A model generated the notes under the pieces. It did no database searches. It was not told the DNA's origin and was given only the letters and a program-made list of their open reading frames with translations. A stretch of DNA of 64,000 nt, from NCBI RefSeq assembly GCF_032108445.1, contig NZ_CP134876.1:3720001-3784000 (forward strand), in the 5' to 3' direction. The DNA comes from Micromonospora halotolerans (GTDB lineage: Bacteria; Actinomycetota; Actinomycetes; Mycobacteriales; Micromonosporaceae). Of this stretch, positions 8,971 to 16,849 are shown one piece after another. Numbering within the stretch: position 1 is the first letter of the stretch; each line of letters starts with the position of its first letter. Made by a program: the position numbers and the translations under genes.

Positions 8971-9579
8971 ATGCGACTCACCATCACCACGTTCCTGACC
9001 CTGGACGGCGTCATGCAGGCCCCCGGCGGGCAGGAGGAGGACCGCACCGGCGGGTTCGACCTGGGCGGCTGGCTGCCGCCGCACTTCGACGAGACGGTCG
9101 GCGGGTGGATGGGCGAGACCTTCGAGCGCGCCGAGGCGCTGCTGCTCGGCCGCCGCACCTACGACATCATGGCCGGCTACTGGCCGCACGTCACCGACCC
9201 GGCCCAGGGCGGACCGGACAACCCGCTCAACCGGCTGCCGAAGTACGTCGCCACCACCCGGGACGACGAGCTGACCTGGTCGGGTTCCCACCGCCTCGGC
9301 GGCGACCTGGCCGCCGCGGTCACCGAGCTCAAGAACCGCCCCGGCGGCGAACTCCAGGTGCACGGCAGCGGCGCGCTCGCCCGGTCGCTGATGCGGGAAG
9401 GGCTCATCGACACGTACCAGCTGCTGGTCTTCCCGGTGGTGCTGGGGCGCGGGCAGCGACTCTTCGCCGACGGCGTGCCCCCGGCGGGCCTGCGTCTGAC
9501 CGGCACCCGCGCCTCCGGCACCGGGGTGACCCTGCTGACCTACGACAGCACCGGCGCGCCGACCTTCGGCAACGTCTGA
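8971..9579 (+). CDS. Dihydrofolate reductase family (RibD C-terminal-like) protein
   Basis: A 202-aa NADPH-binding reductase-like protein. The family pattern is clear: TFLTLDGVMQAPGG at the N terminus, LLLGRRTYDIMAGYWP in the middle, and VHGSGALARSLM followed by DTYQLLVFPVVLGRGQRLF near the C terminus. Members resemble the RibD reductase domain but usually lie outside riboflavin operons, and most have no proven substrate. ATG 8971 has an excellent ribosome-binding site (GAAGGAGG). No riboflavin genes are nearby. Confidence 0.9.
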   Translation: MRLTITTFLTLDGVMQAPGGQEEDRTGGFDLGGWLPPHFDETVGGWMGETFERAEALLLGRRTYDIMAGYWPHVTDPAQGGPDNPLNRLPKYVATTRDDELTWSGSHRLGGDLAAAVTELKNRPGGELQVHGSGALARSLMREGLIDTYQLLVFPVVLGRGQRLFADGVPPAGLRLTGTRASGTGVTLLTYDSTGAPTFGNV

Positions 9580-9702
9580 CCGCGCGGGTGGGCCGGGTCG
9601 CAATCGAGTACGTGGGAAGCGCGGCGGCTCCGGACCTGGCGGCGGCGGACCACGCTCGGGTGCGGAGGTCCCTACGCTGACGCTCATGTCGCGGAGCACG
9701 CA

Positions 9703-10263
9703 ATGATCGACCTGGACGAGCAGGGCCACCGGCCGGCCGGGTCGCGGAGTGCCACTCCCGACCGTCTCACTGCGAGACGGAAGCGGACCGTGCGGCTCGT
9801 CGCTGCCTTCGTGGCCGGCGTCGTGCTCGGCGGCCTCGCCGTCGGCGAGCTGCACGACTCGCGTGCTGTGCGGGAGCGGAACGGCGTGGTCGCTCTCGTC
9901 GCCCTGCCGGTGTCGGCCAACCTGGGCGGCTCGTCCGCCCAGGGAACCGTCGAACTGTCGGGGCAGTTGCTGGTGATCAATGCCGGCCCCGCGCCCGTCA
10001 CGGTACGGGGGGCTCACGGCGAGCGGCCGGGCGTCGTGGTGCGCAGCACCGGAGAAGGACCGGAGCTGCCTCCGGGCAGCACCCGTCAGATCCTGGTCGA
10101 GCTGAGATTCGACTGTTCGATCGCGTCTCGGCAGGAGCCGTTGTCGCTGCGGTTCTCGGTCGAGACCGAGGACAGGCGAGTCCGGGAGGTGGACTACCCG
10201 GTCGCGATCGCGGGCAGCGACTGGGCACGCGACGCCCAGAGCATGTGCGCGCCCCACGCGTAG
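9703..10263 (+). CDS. Membrane-anchored hypothetical protein with beta-rich exterior domain
   Basis: A 186-aa protein with a cytoplasmic head of about 28 residues, one hydrophobic anchor at about residues 29-48 (LVAAFVAGVVLGGLAVGEL) and a beta-rich domain of about 135 residues outside the membrane. That domain has an Ig/CARDB-like pattern (GQLLVINAGPAPVTVRG, GSTRQILVELRFDCS) and two cysteines. This is a type II orientation without a signal peptidase site. No family recognised. It is the first of several accessory-looking singletons running to 13.35 kb. Confidence 0.65.
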   Translation: MIDLDEQGHRPAGSRSATPDRLTARRKRTVRLVAAFVAGVVLGGLAVGELHDSRAVRERNGVVALVALPVSANLGGSSAQGTVELSGQLLVINAGPAPVTVRGAHGERPGVVVRSTGEGPELPPGSTRQILVELRFDCSIASRQEPLSLRFSVETEDRRVREVDYPVAIAGSDWARDAQSMCAPHA

Positions 10264-10296
10264 TCGCGCCGGCGCACGCGCCGCTACGGTGACGAC

Positions 10297-10851
10297 GTGG
10301 AGGACGACGCACGCGTGGTCGAGGTGGTGCCCTACGACCCGGCCTGGCCGGAGCTGTTCGAGGCGGAACGGCGGCTGTTGTCGAAGGCCCTGCCCGGGGC
10401 CCTGAGCGTCGAGCACATCGGATCCACCAGTGTTGCCGGCCTGGCCGCCAAGCCCATCATCGACATCATGGCGGTGGTGCCGGAGGTGGACGCGATCGTC
10501 GCCGACCTCCGGCCGCTCGAACAGCTCGAATACGTCTACCGCCCGTGGGTCTTCCCCGAGGACCGCGATCACCTGTTCTTCCCGAAGGACACCGCCGGGA
10601 AGCGGAGCCACCACCTGCACGTCTTCGGCGTCCGGTCGCCGGTGCCGGGAGAGAACCGGGTCTTCCGCGCCTACCTCGAGGCCAACCCCGCCGCCGCCCG
10701 CCGGTACGAGGCGGCGAAGAAGCGCGCGGCCGACCTGCATCCGCACAGCCGGGCCCGGTACGGCGCCGCGAAAGAGGAGACGATGGCGCAGTTGTCGGCT
10801 GAGGCCCGGAGGTGGAGCGAATCAGCGCGGCGGCAGTCGCCGGAGGGCTGA
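10297..10851 (+). CDS. GrpB family (UPF0157) protein
   Basis: A 184-aa GrpB-family protein, predicted to have a nucleotidyltransferase-like fold. The signature is intact: VVPYDPAWPELFEAER at the N terminus, then VEHIGSTSVAGLAAKPIIDIMAVV, with the GSTSV and KPIIDI blocks carrying candidate catalytic acidic residues. HHLHVFG and FRAYLEANP follow as usual. The GTG at 10297 has TACGGT 6 nt upstream, so leaderless initiation is likely. In some bacteria the family is fused to CoaE; here it stands alone. The biochemical role is unproven. Confidence 0.9.
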   Translation: MEDDARVVEVVPYDPAWPELFEAERRLLSKALPGALSVEHIGSTSVAGLAAKPIIDIMAVVPEVDAIVADLRPLEQLEYVYRPWVFPEDRDHLFFPKDTAGKRSHHLHVFGVRSPVPGENRVFRAYLEANPAAARRYEAAKKRAADLHPHSRARYGAAKEETMAQLSAEARRWSESARRQSPEG

Positions 10852-10968
10852 CGGCACCCGGTGGTGGCGTCGTCGGAGGGCACCCTGCGCGGACAGAAGC
10901 TCCGGCCGCCGGTGCAGAGGCTCGCTGTGCGGCCCGGTCCTTCGAGGGCGCTGATAGCCTCCCGGGTC

Positions 10969-11403
10969 GTGACGGCCGAAGCAGCGGGGGTCTTTCGCCG
11001 GACGGCGATCGAGCGATCCGATCAGCGAATTTCCTGGGAACGGACGGACCAGGCCTTCTTCGCCGCCGGAGCGTGCCACATCCTCGCCTGGGTCTGCCGG
11101 GAGTCCCATCCCGACCGGCCCATCGAGATAGCCGGGGTGCGCATGGCGGGAGACTGGCAGGTCTTCCACGTCTACGCGCTCTGGGAGGGCTGGGCGTTCG
11201 ACCACTCGGGCTGGAATCCCGAGCCGCAACTGATGGCGGCGAACACGGCCTTCGAAGGTCGCCCGCTCGAACGCATCACGATCACGGAAGGCCTCGCCCA
11301 GTTCTGCGCGACCCACCACTCCCGCATGCCGGACCAGTACTGGCGGGACCCGCTCCCGCGCGCCCGCGACTACGTGAGCCGATACACCCCACCGTGGACG
11401 TAA
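10969..11403 (+). CDS. Hypothetical protein
   Basis: A 144-aa soluble protein with many aromatic residues (WQVFHVYALWEGWAFDHSGW) and the motif AAGACHILAWVCRE near the N terminus. I recognise no domain. GTG 10969 is chosen because TAGCCT lies 8 nt upstream, whereas the longer in-frame start at 10861 gives an unlikely Arg/Pro-rich extension. Its surroundings are small unrelated singletons, which suggests accessory content. Confidence 0.6.
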   Translation: MTAEAAGVFRRTAIERSDQRISWERTDQAFFAAGACHILAWVCRESHPDRPIEIAGVRMAGDWQVFHVYALWEGWAFDHSGWNPEPQLMAANTAFEGRPLERITITEGLAQFCATHHSRMPDQYWRDPLPRARDYVSRYTPPWT

Positions 11404-11441
11404 CACCGTTGACGCCGGTCGGGCTTGGCGCATCGACTGAG

Positions 11442-11612
11442 ATGGGTTCCATGGAGGGCGCCAGGGACGGGCCGAGCTGGCGGGTCGGTACGCCCGGCGA
11501 CGTCGCCTGGATCGCTGGCAAGACCACCGCCCTGCACCGCGATCCGCTGGTCAAAGCTCGGCGGGTCGGGACCGAGGAAGACGCCCTTCCGCCAGGACTC
11601 ACGCGCGACTGA
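11442..11612 (+). pseudogene. Probable truncated fragment of a small conserved protein
   Basis: From ATG 11442 a 56-codon frame reads GPSWRVGTPGDVAWIAG near its start. This resembles the N terminus of an actinobacterial family I recall that continues with a conserved Ile-Pro-Pro-containing stretch, which is absent here: the frame diverges and stops at 11612. No ribosome-binding site is obvious. I read it as a broken remnant, though a genuine small gene cannot be excluded. The remaining sequence between 11404 and 11696 holds nothing I can assign. Confidence 0.3.
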
Positions 11613-11696
11613 TCACGCGCGCCTCCCACGGGCTCCGCTGCTGGCTGACTTGGCTGTACAGGGCGGTGGCTGGCCGTCTTGGCCGTACGGAACCCG

Positions 11697-12317
11697 CTAG
11701 AGGAAGTCTCTCCAGAAGGCGACGGTGGCATGCGGTTCCTGGCCTCGGTCCGGTGCTGGTCCACCGAACTCCGAATGGATGTAGTCCTCCAGGTCGTCGC
11801 CGTAGTAGATGACGTCGGTCTGATACATCGACAGGACCGGGTGCCCGTACGAGCCGCGGCCGGAGGGCAGGAAACGGTGGCCGAACACGGGCACCATCTG
11901 CGGCACCTTCCGGAGATGCGGCTCGGCGTTCGCTACCGCCTCACGGCGGTTGTCTGGCCGTTCTCCCCAGCTCTCATGCCAGTAGCCGTTGTGCTCGACG
12001 TCGAACAACACGCCATGGACGGGCCAGGCAAGGCGGTCACGGAGGTCCTTCCGCTCTCCTCGTCGCCAGTCAGGCCACGAAGGGCCGGTCGGTAGCCCGG
12101 CGGCCAGAAACGCGCGGTGGTCATCGGCGAACTGGAAGTCGAAGATGTGCTCCACGCGAGCAAGCTCCGCTTCCGTCAGACCGCGCTGAATCGTGACGTG
12201 TCCGAGTTTCCTCAGCCTGTTGGCCGCTGCGATACCGAGGGCAGCGCCTTCCGGGCTGCGGCCCGGAGCAGGCTCACCTCGCTCGAGCTTGCGAAACCGG
12301 TCCAGGAACTTGCCCAC
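11697..12317 (-). CDS. SMI1/KNR4 (SUKH)-like domain protein
   Basis: A 206-aa soluble protein. The central part reads like a SUKH domain: an early helix with TEAELARVEHIFDFQFADDHRAFLAAGLPTG, then a Trp/Asp-rich loop (GPSWPDWR) and GVLFDVEHNGYW. A later conserved block contains PVFGHRFLP and MYQTDVIYYGDDLEDYIHSEF. SUKH proteins are often immunity proteins of polymorphic toxins, but no toxin gene is adjacent. The GTG start at 12317 has a usable GAGAGGAAG site. Confidence 0.7.
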   Translation of the reverse strand: MGKFLDRFRKLERGEPAPGRSPEGAALGIAAANRLRKLGHVTIQRGLTEAELARVEHIFDFQFADDHRAFLAAGLPTGPSWPDWRRGERKDLRDRLAWPVHGVLFDVEHNGYWHESWGERPDNRREAVANAEPHLRKVPQMVPVFGHRFLPSGRGSYGHPVLSMYQTDVIYYGDDLEDYIHSEFGGPAPDRGQEPHATVAFWRDFL

Positions 12318-12371
12318 GGCTTCCTCTCTTCCAGGTCGCGGAGCGTAGCAAGCAGGGCGGAGCAGGATGCG

Positions 12372-13349
12372 TCAGGCGGCGGCCAGCGCCTTGGTGATGT
12401 TCCACTCGGCCAGGTCCAGCATCCACTTCCGATCCGGGAAGTCGGTGTTCGCGATCCGCAGTGGCCCTTCGATCAGGGACAGCGTCTGCGCGTATCGAAA
12501 GAGCTCCAGCCGGTGGGGGTCGAGATCGACCGGATGCAGCGCCGAGTAGGTGTCGCCGAAGCGCATCTGCAGCCAAGCGTGGTCCCATTCGACGTCGAAG
12601 TACGCCAGGCCCTCGAAGTCGATGATGACGGCCTCACCTGCCGGCGTGACGAGCACGTGATCCGGGCCGAGCTCACCGTGTACCAGCCCGTATTCCTCGC
12701 GTGCGGTAACCGCGCTCCTGAGGTGGCGTACGTGGGCGGTGATCCGGTCATGCGCGTCGGCCAGTCGAGGGTCGCGGGCGGCTGCAGCGTCAAGGTGGCC
12801 GAGCGCGCGGTGGACGATCATGTCCTCCGTGCGCCGAGTCTGGGACGCCTCGCCGCGGGCAATGGCCGCGAGCTTGCCATAGTGCGGGTTTAACGTGGTG
12901 TGCATGCGCCGCAAGGCGTCACCGAGCGCGGACAGCGGCGTGGCGGCCGCGGCGGGATCGCGTTCCAGTAACGCGTCCAGCCGTAGCGCGCCGGCGTCTT
13001 CGACCAACGCGATGTCGGCATCGAGGTAGCGGCCGTCGCGGTCGAGCATCATCAGATGCGGGACCCGCACTCCTGCCGCGGTGAGCGCCGCGTGGTTGGC
13101 GGCGAACAGATCGGCGCCCGAAGCGTCTGTGAACGGGTCGTCCGGGACCGTCGGTGACGGTGGCCAGTAGTTCTCGCCCGCGGCCCACACGTACAGCATC
13201 ACGGTCGTCTGGTCGTTCAACCGAAGCCGGTAGACGCCCTTCTTGCTGCCGCCTGTCAGCCGGTCCAGGGCAGCAAGTCGCCAGTCGGAGCCGAACTGTT
13301 CCGCTACGAGGCCGTGCAGATCATCCGGCTGCAGGAACGTCCGCGTCAT
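12372..13349 (-). CDS. Phosphotransferase (APH/kinase-like) family protein
   Basis: A 325-aa protein with the aminoglycoside/choline-kinase-like fold. The N lobe contains GGSKKGVYRLRL (residues about 33-44). The catalytic loop reads LVHGELGPDHVLV, with Glu where most members have Asp (HGD motif), followed by VIIDFEGLAYFDVEWDHAW as the metal-binding Asp block. The altered first acidic residue may lower activity or reflect a subfamily. The substrate could be an antibiotic, a sugar or a small metabolite. ATG 13349 has a GAGAGGCG site. It is the last gene before the integrated island. Confidence 0.82.
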   Translation of the reverse strand: MTRTFLQPDDLHGLVAEQFGSDWRLAALDRLTGGSKKGVYRLRLNDQTTVMLYVWAAGENYWPPSPTVPDDPFTDASGADLFAANHAALTAAGVRVPHLMMLDRDGRYLDADIALVEDAGALRLDALLERDPAAAATPLSALGDALRRMHTTLNPHYGKLAAIARGEASQTRRTEDMIVHRALGHLDAAAARDPRLADAHDRITAHVRHLRSAVTAREEYGLVHGELGPDHVLVTPAGEAVIIDFEGLAYFDVEWDHAWLQMRFGDTYSALHPVDLDPHRLELFRYAQTLSLIEGPLRIANTDFPDRKWMLDLAEWNITKALAAA

Positions 13350-13565
13350 GGTCGCCTCTCGTCAGTTCGAGCGGTCACGCTGCCAGGCCAAGCAGCCGCG
13401 CACCACGGAGTTGACGGGCACGCCGCCCGCGACCTGCACGGCACGCGTGTCCGGACCGCCGTCGACGAGGACGCGAAGAACCACTTCGGCTGACCTGGCT
13501 GTGCGAATGGCTGTACCGGAGCTGTGGTGATCAGATTGACGGAAAGCCGCTGACCTGGGGAGACG

Positions 13566-13611
13566 GTGGTGCGCCCGGCAGGATTCGAACCTGCGGCCTT
13601 GGGATTAGAAG
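13566..13611 (-). repeat. Left att copy: displaced 3' half of tRNA-Arg
   Basis: This 46-bp segment is identical to 18359-18404. On the minus strand it spells the tRNA-Arg sequence from the anticodon loop through the T arm to the CCA end, but no 5' half precedes it. The flanking DNA diverges immediately on both sides. It marks the far boundary of the island. Confidence 0.92.
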
Positions 13612-13906
13612 GACTTTAACGTGGCTCTCCGGCCTCGCGTGACGGGTGGCCGTCCGGGCTGGTCGCGGCTCCGGGTTTTGCAGTTTCCGCAGGTCAGAGG
13701 CCATTTCTGCAAATCGAGACGCGTCACCTGCACCCACCCCTAGCTGCGCGGACTACCGGCCTGCCGACGGACTCTCCCCGGACTCTCGACCTCTCCGCCC
13801 GACTACCGGGGTAGGGGGTATCCGTGCATGAATATGTAGCTTTTTGCATAAAGACACAAGAGAATCGGTCTGTCCTTTTCGCACAGTTCGGAGGAGGCGC
13901 AGACCG

Positions 13907-14152
13907 ATGCTCAACGGACACCACCGCTGGTGCAACCGGGCAGGGTGCACCCCGCTCGCTCACACGGGGCGGATCGTCACCGTCAACTCGCTCGACGGGT
14001 ACCCGCCGGTCACGTTCCAGCTCCTCCAGGGCCACGACCCGCGAGCTCTCCCGCTCATAGTCCTCAAGGGTGGCCAGGGGTCCGTCCTGCTAACCGTCCA
14101 GCAGGCGCGAGCCGTCGCCCACGTCCTCCGCTCCCAGGTCCGCCAGGCCTAG
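13907..14152 (+). CDS. Small hypothetical protein of the island
   Basis: An 81-aa protein whose N terminus has closely spaced Cys and His residues (HHRWCNRAGC), possibly a metal site. A beta-rich middle follows (GRIVTVNSLDGYPPVTFQLL), then a basic helical tail. ATG 13907 is well supported by GAGGAGG about 10 nt upstream. The preceding 60 bp are AT-rich (around ATGAATATGTAGC and GCATAAAGA), a likely promoter unlike the surrounding DNA. Function unknown. Confidence 0.6.
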   Translation: MLNGHHRWCNRAGCTPLAHTGRIVTVNSLDGYPPVTFQLLQGHDPRALPLIVLKGGQGSVLLTVQQARAVAHVLRSQVRQA

Positions 14153-14288
14153 CTCCACGCCTCGTGGGCCGGGAGCGGTCCGGCGTGTCCCCGGCAGGGT
14201 CCCGCCCGCCGGCAGCGTAGGAGCCACGAGAGACGTGGCGGTTGCGGCCGGGTGGTACAACCTCATCGAGGTCGATGGGGGAGGCCAC

Positions 14289-14951
14289 TTGAGCACGTCG
14301 GAAGCCATCACGCTACTGGTCGCGGTCGTCAGCGCTGCGGCTGCGATCGTCGCGGCACTCTTCGCTGGCTCGCAGGCGGTAGCCGCAACCCAGCAGTCGC
14401 GCTACTCACAAGAACAGCTCATGCTCGCGGAACAGGTCCGCAAGGACCAAGCCCAGCCGTACGTATTCGCGGACCTCCGGCCCGACGAGCAGGACCCGCA
14501 GAAGATCATGCTGGTCGTCCAGAACACCGGGATGACCGTTGCCAAGAAAGTCCGCGTCAGCTTTGACCCTCCGTTGCAGTCGGTGTACTCGCCTGACTTC
14601 GCGGAGACGGTCCCGGCCCTCCTGGGACCGATAGCGACGCTTCCACCTGGCCGCAGGCTTCAGTGGCTCTTCGACATCGGATTCCGGCTCTTTGAGGCGA
14701 CGGATAACCCGCGCCGGTACAACGTCACCATCAACGCTGACGGACCGTTCGGCCCAGTGGAGGAGCTGAGCTACGACATCGACCTCAACGACCTCCGCCG
14801 CCACGACGCGTCCACGTCGGCTCCAAAGAAGATCGCAGATGAGCTGAAGAAAGCTCGCACGGCACTCGACAAGATCGCGGTGCAGCAGCAGAAGATCGTT
14901 GCACGCCTCCCCGCTCCGGAGGTCCGCCCTGAAGATCCGCCGAGAGAGTGA
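14289..14951 (+). CDS. Membrane-anchored protein, partner of the HEPN-like gene
   Basis: From the TTG at 14289, which has GGGGGAGG 5 nt upstream, this gives a 220-aa protein. One transmembrane helix lies at about residues 7-28 (LLVAVVSAAAAIVAALFAG), then a short coiled stretch and a beta-sandwich-like domain (IMLVVQNTGMTVAKKVRVSFDP). A charged helical C terminus (KIADELKKARTALDKIAVQQQK) ends it. An in-frame GTG at 14235 would add 18 residues. The next gene starts 43 bp downstream in the same direction, so the pair looks like a unit. No family recognised. Confidence 0.65.
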   Translation: MSTSEAITLLVAVVSAAAAIVAALFAGSQAVAATQQSRYSQEQLMLAEQVRKDQAQPYVFADLRPDEQDPQKIMLVVQNTGMTVAKKVRVSFDPPLQSVYSPDFAETVPALLGPIATLPPGRRLQWLFDIGFRLFEATDNPRRYNVTINADGPFGPVEELSYDIDLNDLRRHDASTSAPKKIADELKKARTALDKIAVQQQKIVARLPAPEVRPEDPPRE

Positions 14952-14994
14952 GCGGCATCTGTCCCGTGTCCGACCGTGCGTTTAGGCTGCGCCG

Positions 14995-15774
14995 GTGAAC
15001 ATCGACTGGTGCATCACCGAACTCTCTGCCTATATCGAGCTTGCTGATAAGTACGAGAGCAAGGCGTTCACGGCCCGTGGCGACTACGTGGGTGACCGTG
15101 CACTCAAACCCCTCGCTGACGAACTGCGTGAGCGGGAGCCGATCATCCAGCGGATATTGAACGCAGTGCAGCCAGGGCTCGGCAAGCAGCAGCTAATACG
15201 GCGAGGCGCTTACGGCCTCTATACCAGCAAAGGACGAGACGCCGCAAAGTACGCGCTGGGCTACCTCAAGCGTCGGGCTGAGGTTGAGGCCAACCTTCGC
15301 TCGCCTGCCCCTAGGATGTCGGCGGACCGGCTGCATCCGTGGGTGTGGCAGGCCGCCCGGACTCTCTGGGAGACCAAGCACTACCGCGAAGCCGTCCAAG
15401 CGGCCAGCACCAGTCTCAACGCCCATCTTCAGGAACTGACCGGTCGGCGTGATGTCTTTGACTCGGACCTGATCACGCAGTGCTTCTCCGCGAGCGATCC
15501 CGAGCCGGGCAAGCCACGACTGCGGTGGCCGGGAGAGCCGACGGATGCGGAGTACAAGGCCATGCAGAGCGGACTCCGAGCGCTCGGCCAAGGTGCCTTC
15601 ATGACAATCCGCAACCGTGCAACCCATGACCTTGAAGAGCTTGGTGAGCACGAGGCGTTGGAGCGGCTGGCCACGCTGAGCTTGCTGTGTCGGTGGATCG
15701 AGCGATGCTCGTTGGTGTCGGCTCCTGTCCCCGAGGACCACCGCACCTCCGCCGCGCAAGCCCTTGGAGCGTGA
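14995..15774 (+). CDS. TIGR02391/Ymh family protein with HEPN-like Rx4H motif
   Basis: A 259-aa protein. The C-terminal domain (about residues 113-240) matches the Ymh/TIGR02391 pattern: WQAARTLWETKHYREAVQAA, then LNAHLQELTG, and GAFMTIRNRATHD. In the last block Arg206 and His211 form an R-x4-H motif, the catalytic signature of HEPN ribonucleases (assignment inferred from the motif). The N-terminal 110 residues are helical and unassigned. GTG 14995 has TAGGCT 6 nt upstream. The neighbouring membrane gene suggests a two-gene sensor/effector module, possibly antiphage. This function is inference. Confidence 0.72.
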   Translation: MNIDWCITELSAYIELADKYESKAFTARGDYVGDRALKPLADELREREPIIQRILNAVQPGLGKQQLIRRGAYGLYTSKGRDAAKYALGYLKRRAEVEANLRSPAPRMSADRLHPWVWQAARTLWETKHYREAVQAASTSLNAHLQELTGRRDVFDSDLITQCFSASDPEPGKPRLRWPGEPTDAEYKAMQSGLRALGQGAFMTIRNRATHDLEELGEHEALERLATLSLLCRWIERCSLVSAPVPEDHRTSAAQALGA

Positions 15775-15813
15775 CAGCAGCCGACTCTACCGGCGAGGCG
15801 GAATCGGCTGCTG
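15775..15813. terminator. Bidirectional terminator hairpin between convergent genes
   Basis: A perfect 10-bp stem (CAGCAGCCGA / TCGGCTGCTG) with a 19-nt loop lies just after the stop at 15774 and before the convergent gene ending at 15826. Its arms closely match a second hairpin in the same island at 17473-17509, and both are followed by GTTG. Confidence 0.7.
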
Positions 15814-15825
15814 GTTGTGGGTGGG

Positions 15826-16728
15826 CTAGTTCGCCTCAGCGATCCGGCGGAGAGCGGCGGCCACGTTGAGAACCTTCTTGCCGCCGACCCGGCTGGCCTT
15901 GTAGTCGAACGAACGGGCGGTAAACCGCAGCTCGACCTTGCCGGCGGGGGAGTCGCCGATGAGGGTCACCCCGCCGTCCTTGTGCTGCACGATGTTGGAC
16001 TTGGTGAGCTGCTGCGCGACCAACTCCGCCTTCTCGCGGCTGCTCATCTTCCGCGTCACGTTCATCTTCATTCCGGCGCGGGAGGTCGCGCACCGGCCCT
16101 TGTAGTCGGCGCTGGCCCGGTTCAGCTCCGGGTGGCAGATCCAGCAGCCAGCCCGCTCCGCCGCGTCCTCCGGGAGCGCGTCGTGGCTCCGGTCGCTGTG
16201 CTCATTCTCCCACTGGGCCTCCTCGTGACACGGGACGCAGAGCTGGACCGCCTTGGCCGCGTCCCGGTCGTTGGCGTCGCCGGAGCCGGTCCCGATGTTC
16301 CGGACGCCGCAGGAGCGGCAGTTGCCCTTCTTGGCCTCCGGTTGGGCCGCCGGGGTGGCCTCCGCCTCCTCGCGCGGGCCGGTGTTCTCCGGGAGGTTGC
16401 TGAGCTGGCGGATGCGCTTCTGGATGGCCTTGGTCTGCTGCGAGAGCGGGAGCGAGGTGAGCCGCTGGAACTCCTCGCGCGGCGTCTCCGTGGCGGCCGT
16501 GATCTTGGCGTTGGCCTCCGGGTCGGTGGTCGGGTGCTCGGAAACGTTGAGGTCGATCGAGGCGGGGTTGGCCTTGGCCTCCCGCTCGATCCGCTCCCGC
16601 TCCATCGCGGTGGCGAGCGGAACGATGAGGTCAGCCTTGCGGCCCTTGCTCGCACCCTTGATCCCGTAGCGGGCGGCCAGCTTGCGCAGCTCGACGGCGG
16701 TCATTCCCTGGAGTTCGATCTCGATCAT
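15826..16728 (-). CDS. Rho-N/SAP-like and zinc-finger-like island protein
   Basis: A 300-aa protein. The N terminus (residues about 8-42) resembles a small SAP/Rho-N helix-extended-helix module (MTAVELRKLAARYGIKGASK), suggesting nucleic-acid binding. A charged linker follows. Three CxxC pairs lie at about C137/C140, C164/C167 and C195/C198 with nearby His residues, suggesting zinc binding. The final 80 residues are basic and include VTRKMSSREKAELVAQQL. ATG 16728 has a GAAGGGA site. The promoter side carries a 12-bp motif shared with the other minus-strand operon of the island. It may be a regulator or DNA-processing factor. Confidence 0.65.
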   Translation of the reverse strand: MIEIELQGMTAVELRKLAARYGIKGASKGRKADLIVPLATAMERERIEREAKANPASIDLNVSEHPTTDPEANAKITAATETPREEFQRLTSLPLSQQTKAIQKRIRQLSNLPENTGPREEAEATPAAQPEAKKGNCRSCGVRNIGTGSGDANDRDAAKAVQLCVPCHEEAQWENEHSDRSHDALPEDAAERAGCWICHPELNRASADYKGRCATSRAGMKMNVTRKMSSREKAELVAQQLTKSNIVQHKDGGVTLIGDSPAGKVELRFTARSFDYKASRVGGKKVLNVAAALRRIAEAN

Positions 16729-16757
16729 GGCCGTGGTCCCTTCTCGTTGGTGGCCGG

Positions 16758-16769
16758 TTCAAGATCAAC
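16758..16769. promoter_or_regulatory. Shared operator-like motif TTCAAGATCAAC
   Basis: This 12-mer lies 30-41 bp before the minus-strand ATG at 16728, between it and the divergent gene at 16850. The same 12-mer recurs at 18130-18141 and a 9-bp portion at 18099-18107, before the other minus-strand operon of the island. It is therefore a candidate binding site for an island regulator. Confidence 0.4.
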
Positions 16770-16849
16770 TATCCTCCAGCGATCTGAAAATGGAAACCCT
16801 TTTCAACAAAGCTCCTCAAGCCCGGCAGCGAGGCGGGAGGGTTGCAGCC

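Noticed and set aside
13350..13565. A possible gene remnant between the phosphotransferase and the left att site
   Set aside because: A short frame ends in DLHGTRVRTAVDEDAKNHFG, but there is no start, family match or supporting signal. It is left unannotated.
13531..13737. A 68-codon minus-strand frame crossing the left att repeat, considered as an integrase remnant
   Set aside because: It reads through the tRNA fragment, has no catalytic Arg/His/Tyr pattern of tyrosine recombinases, and shows no ribosome-binding site.
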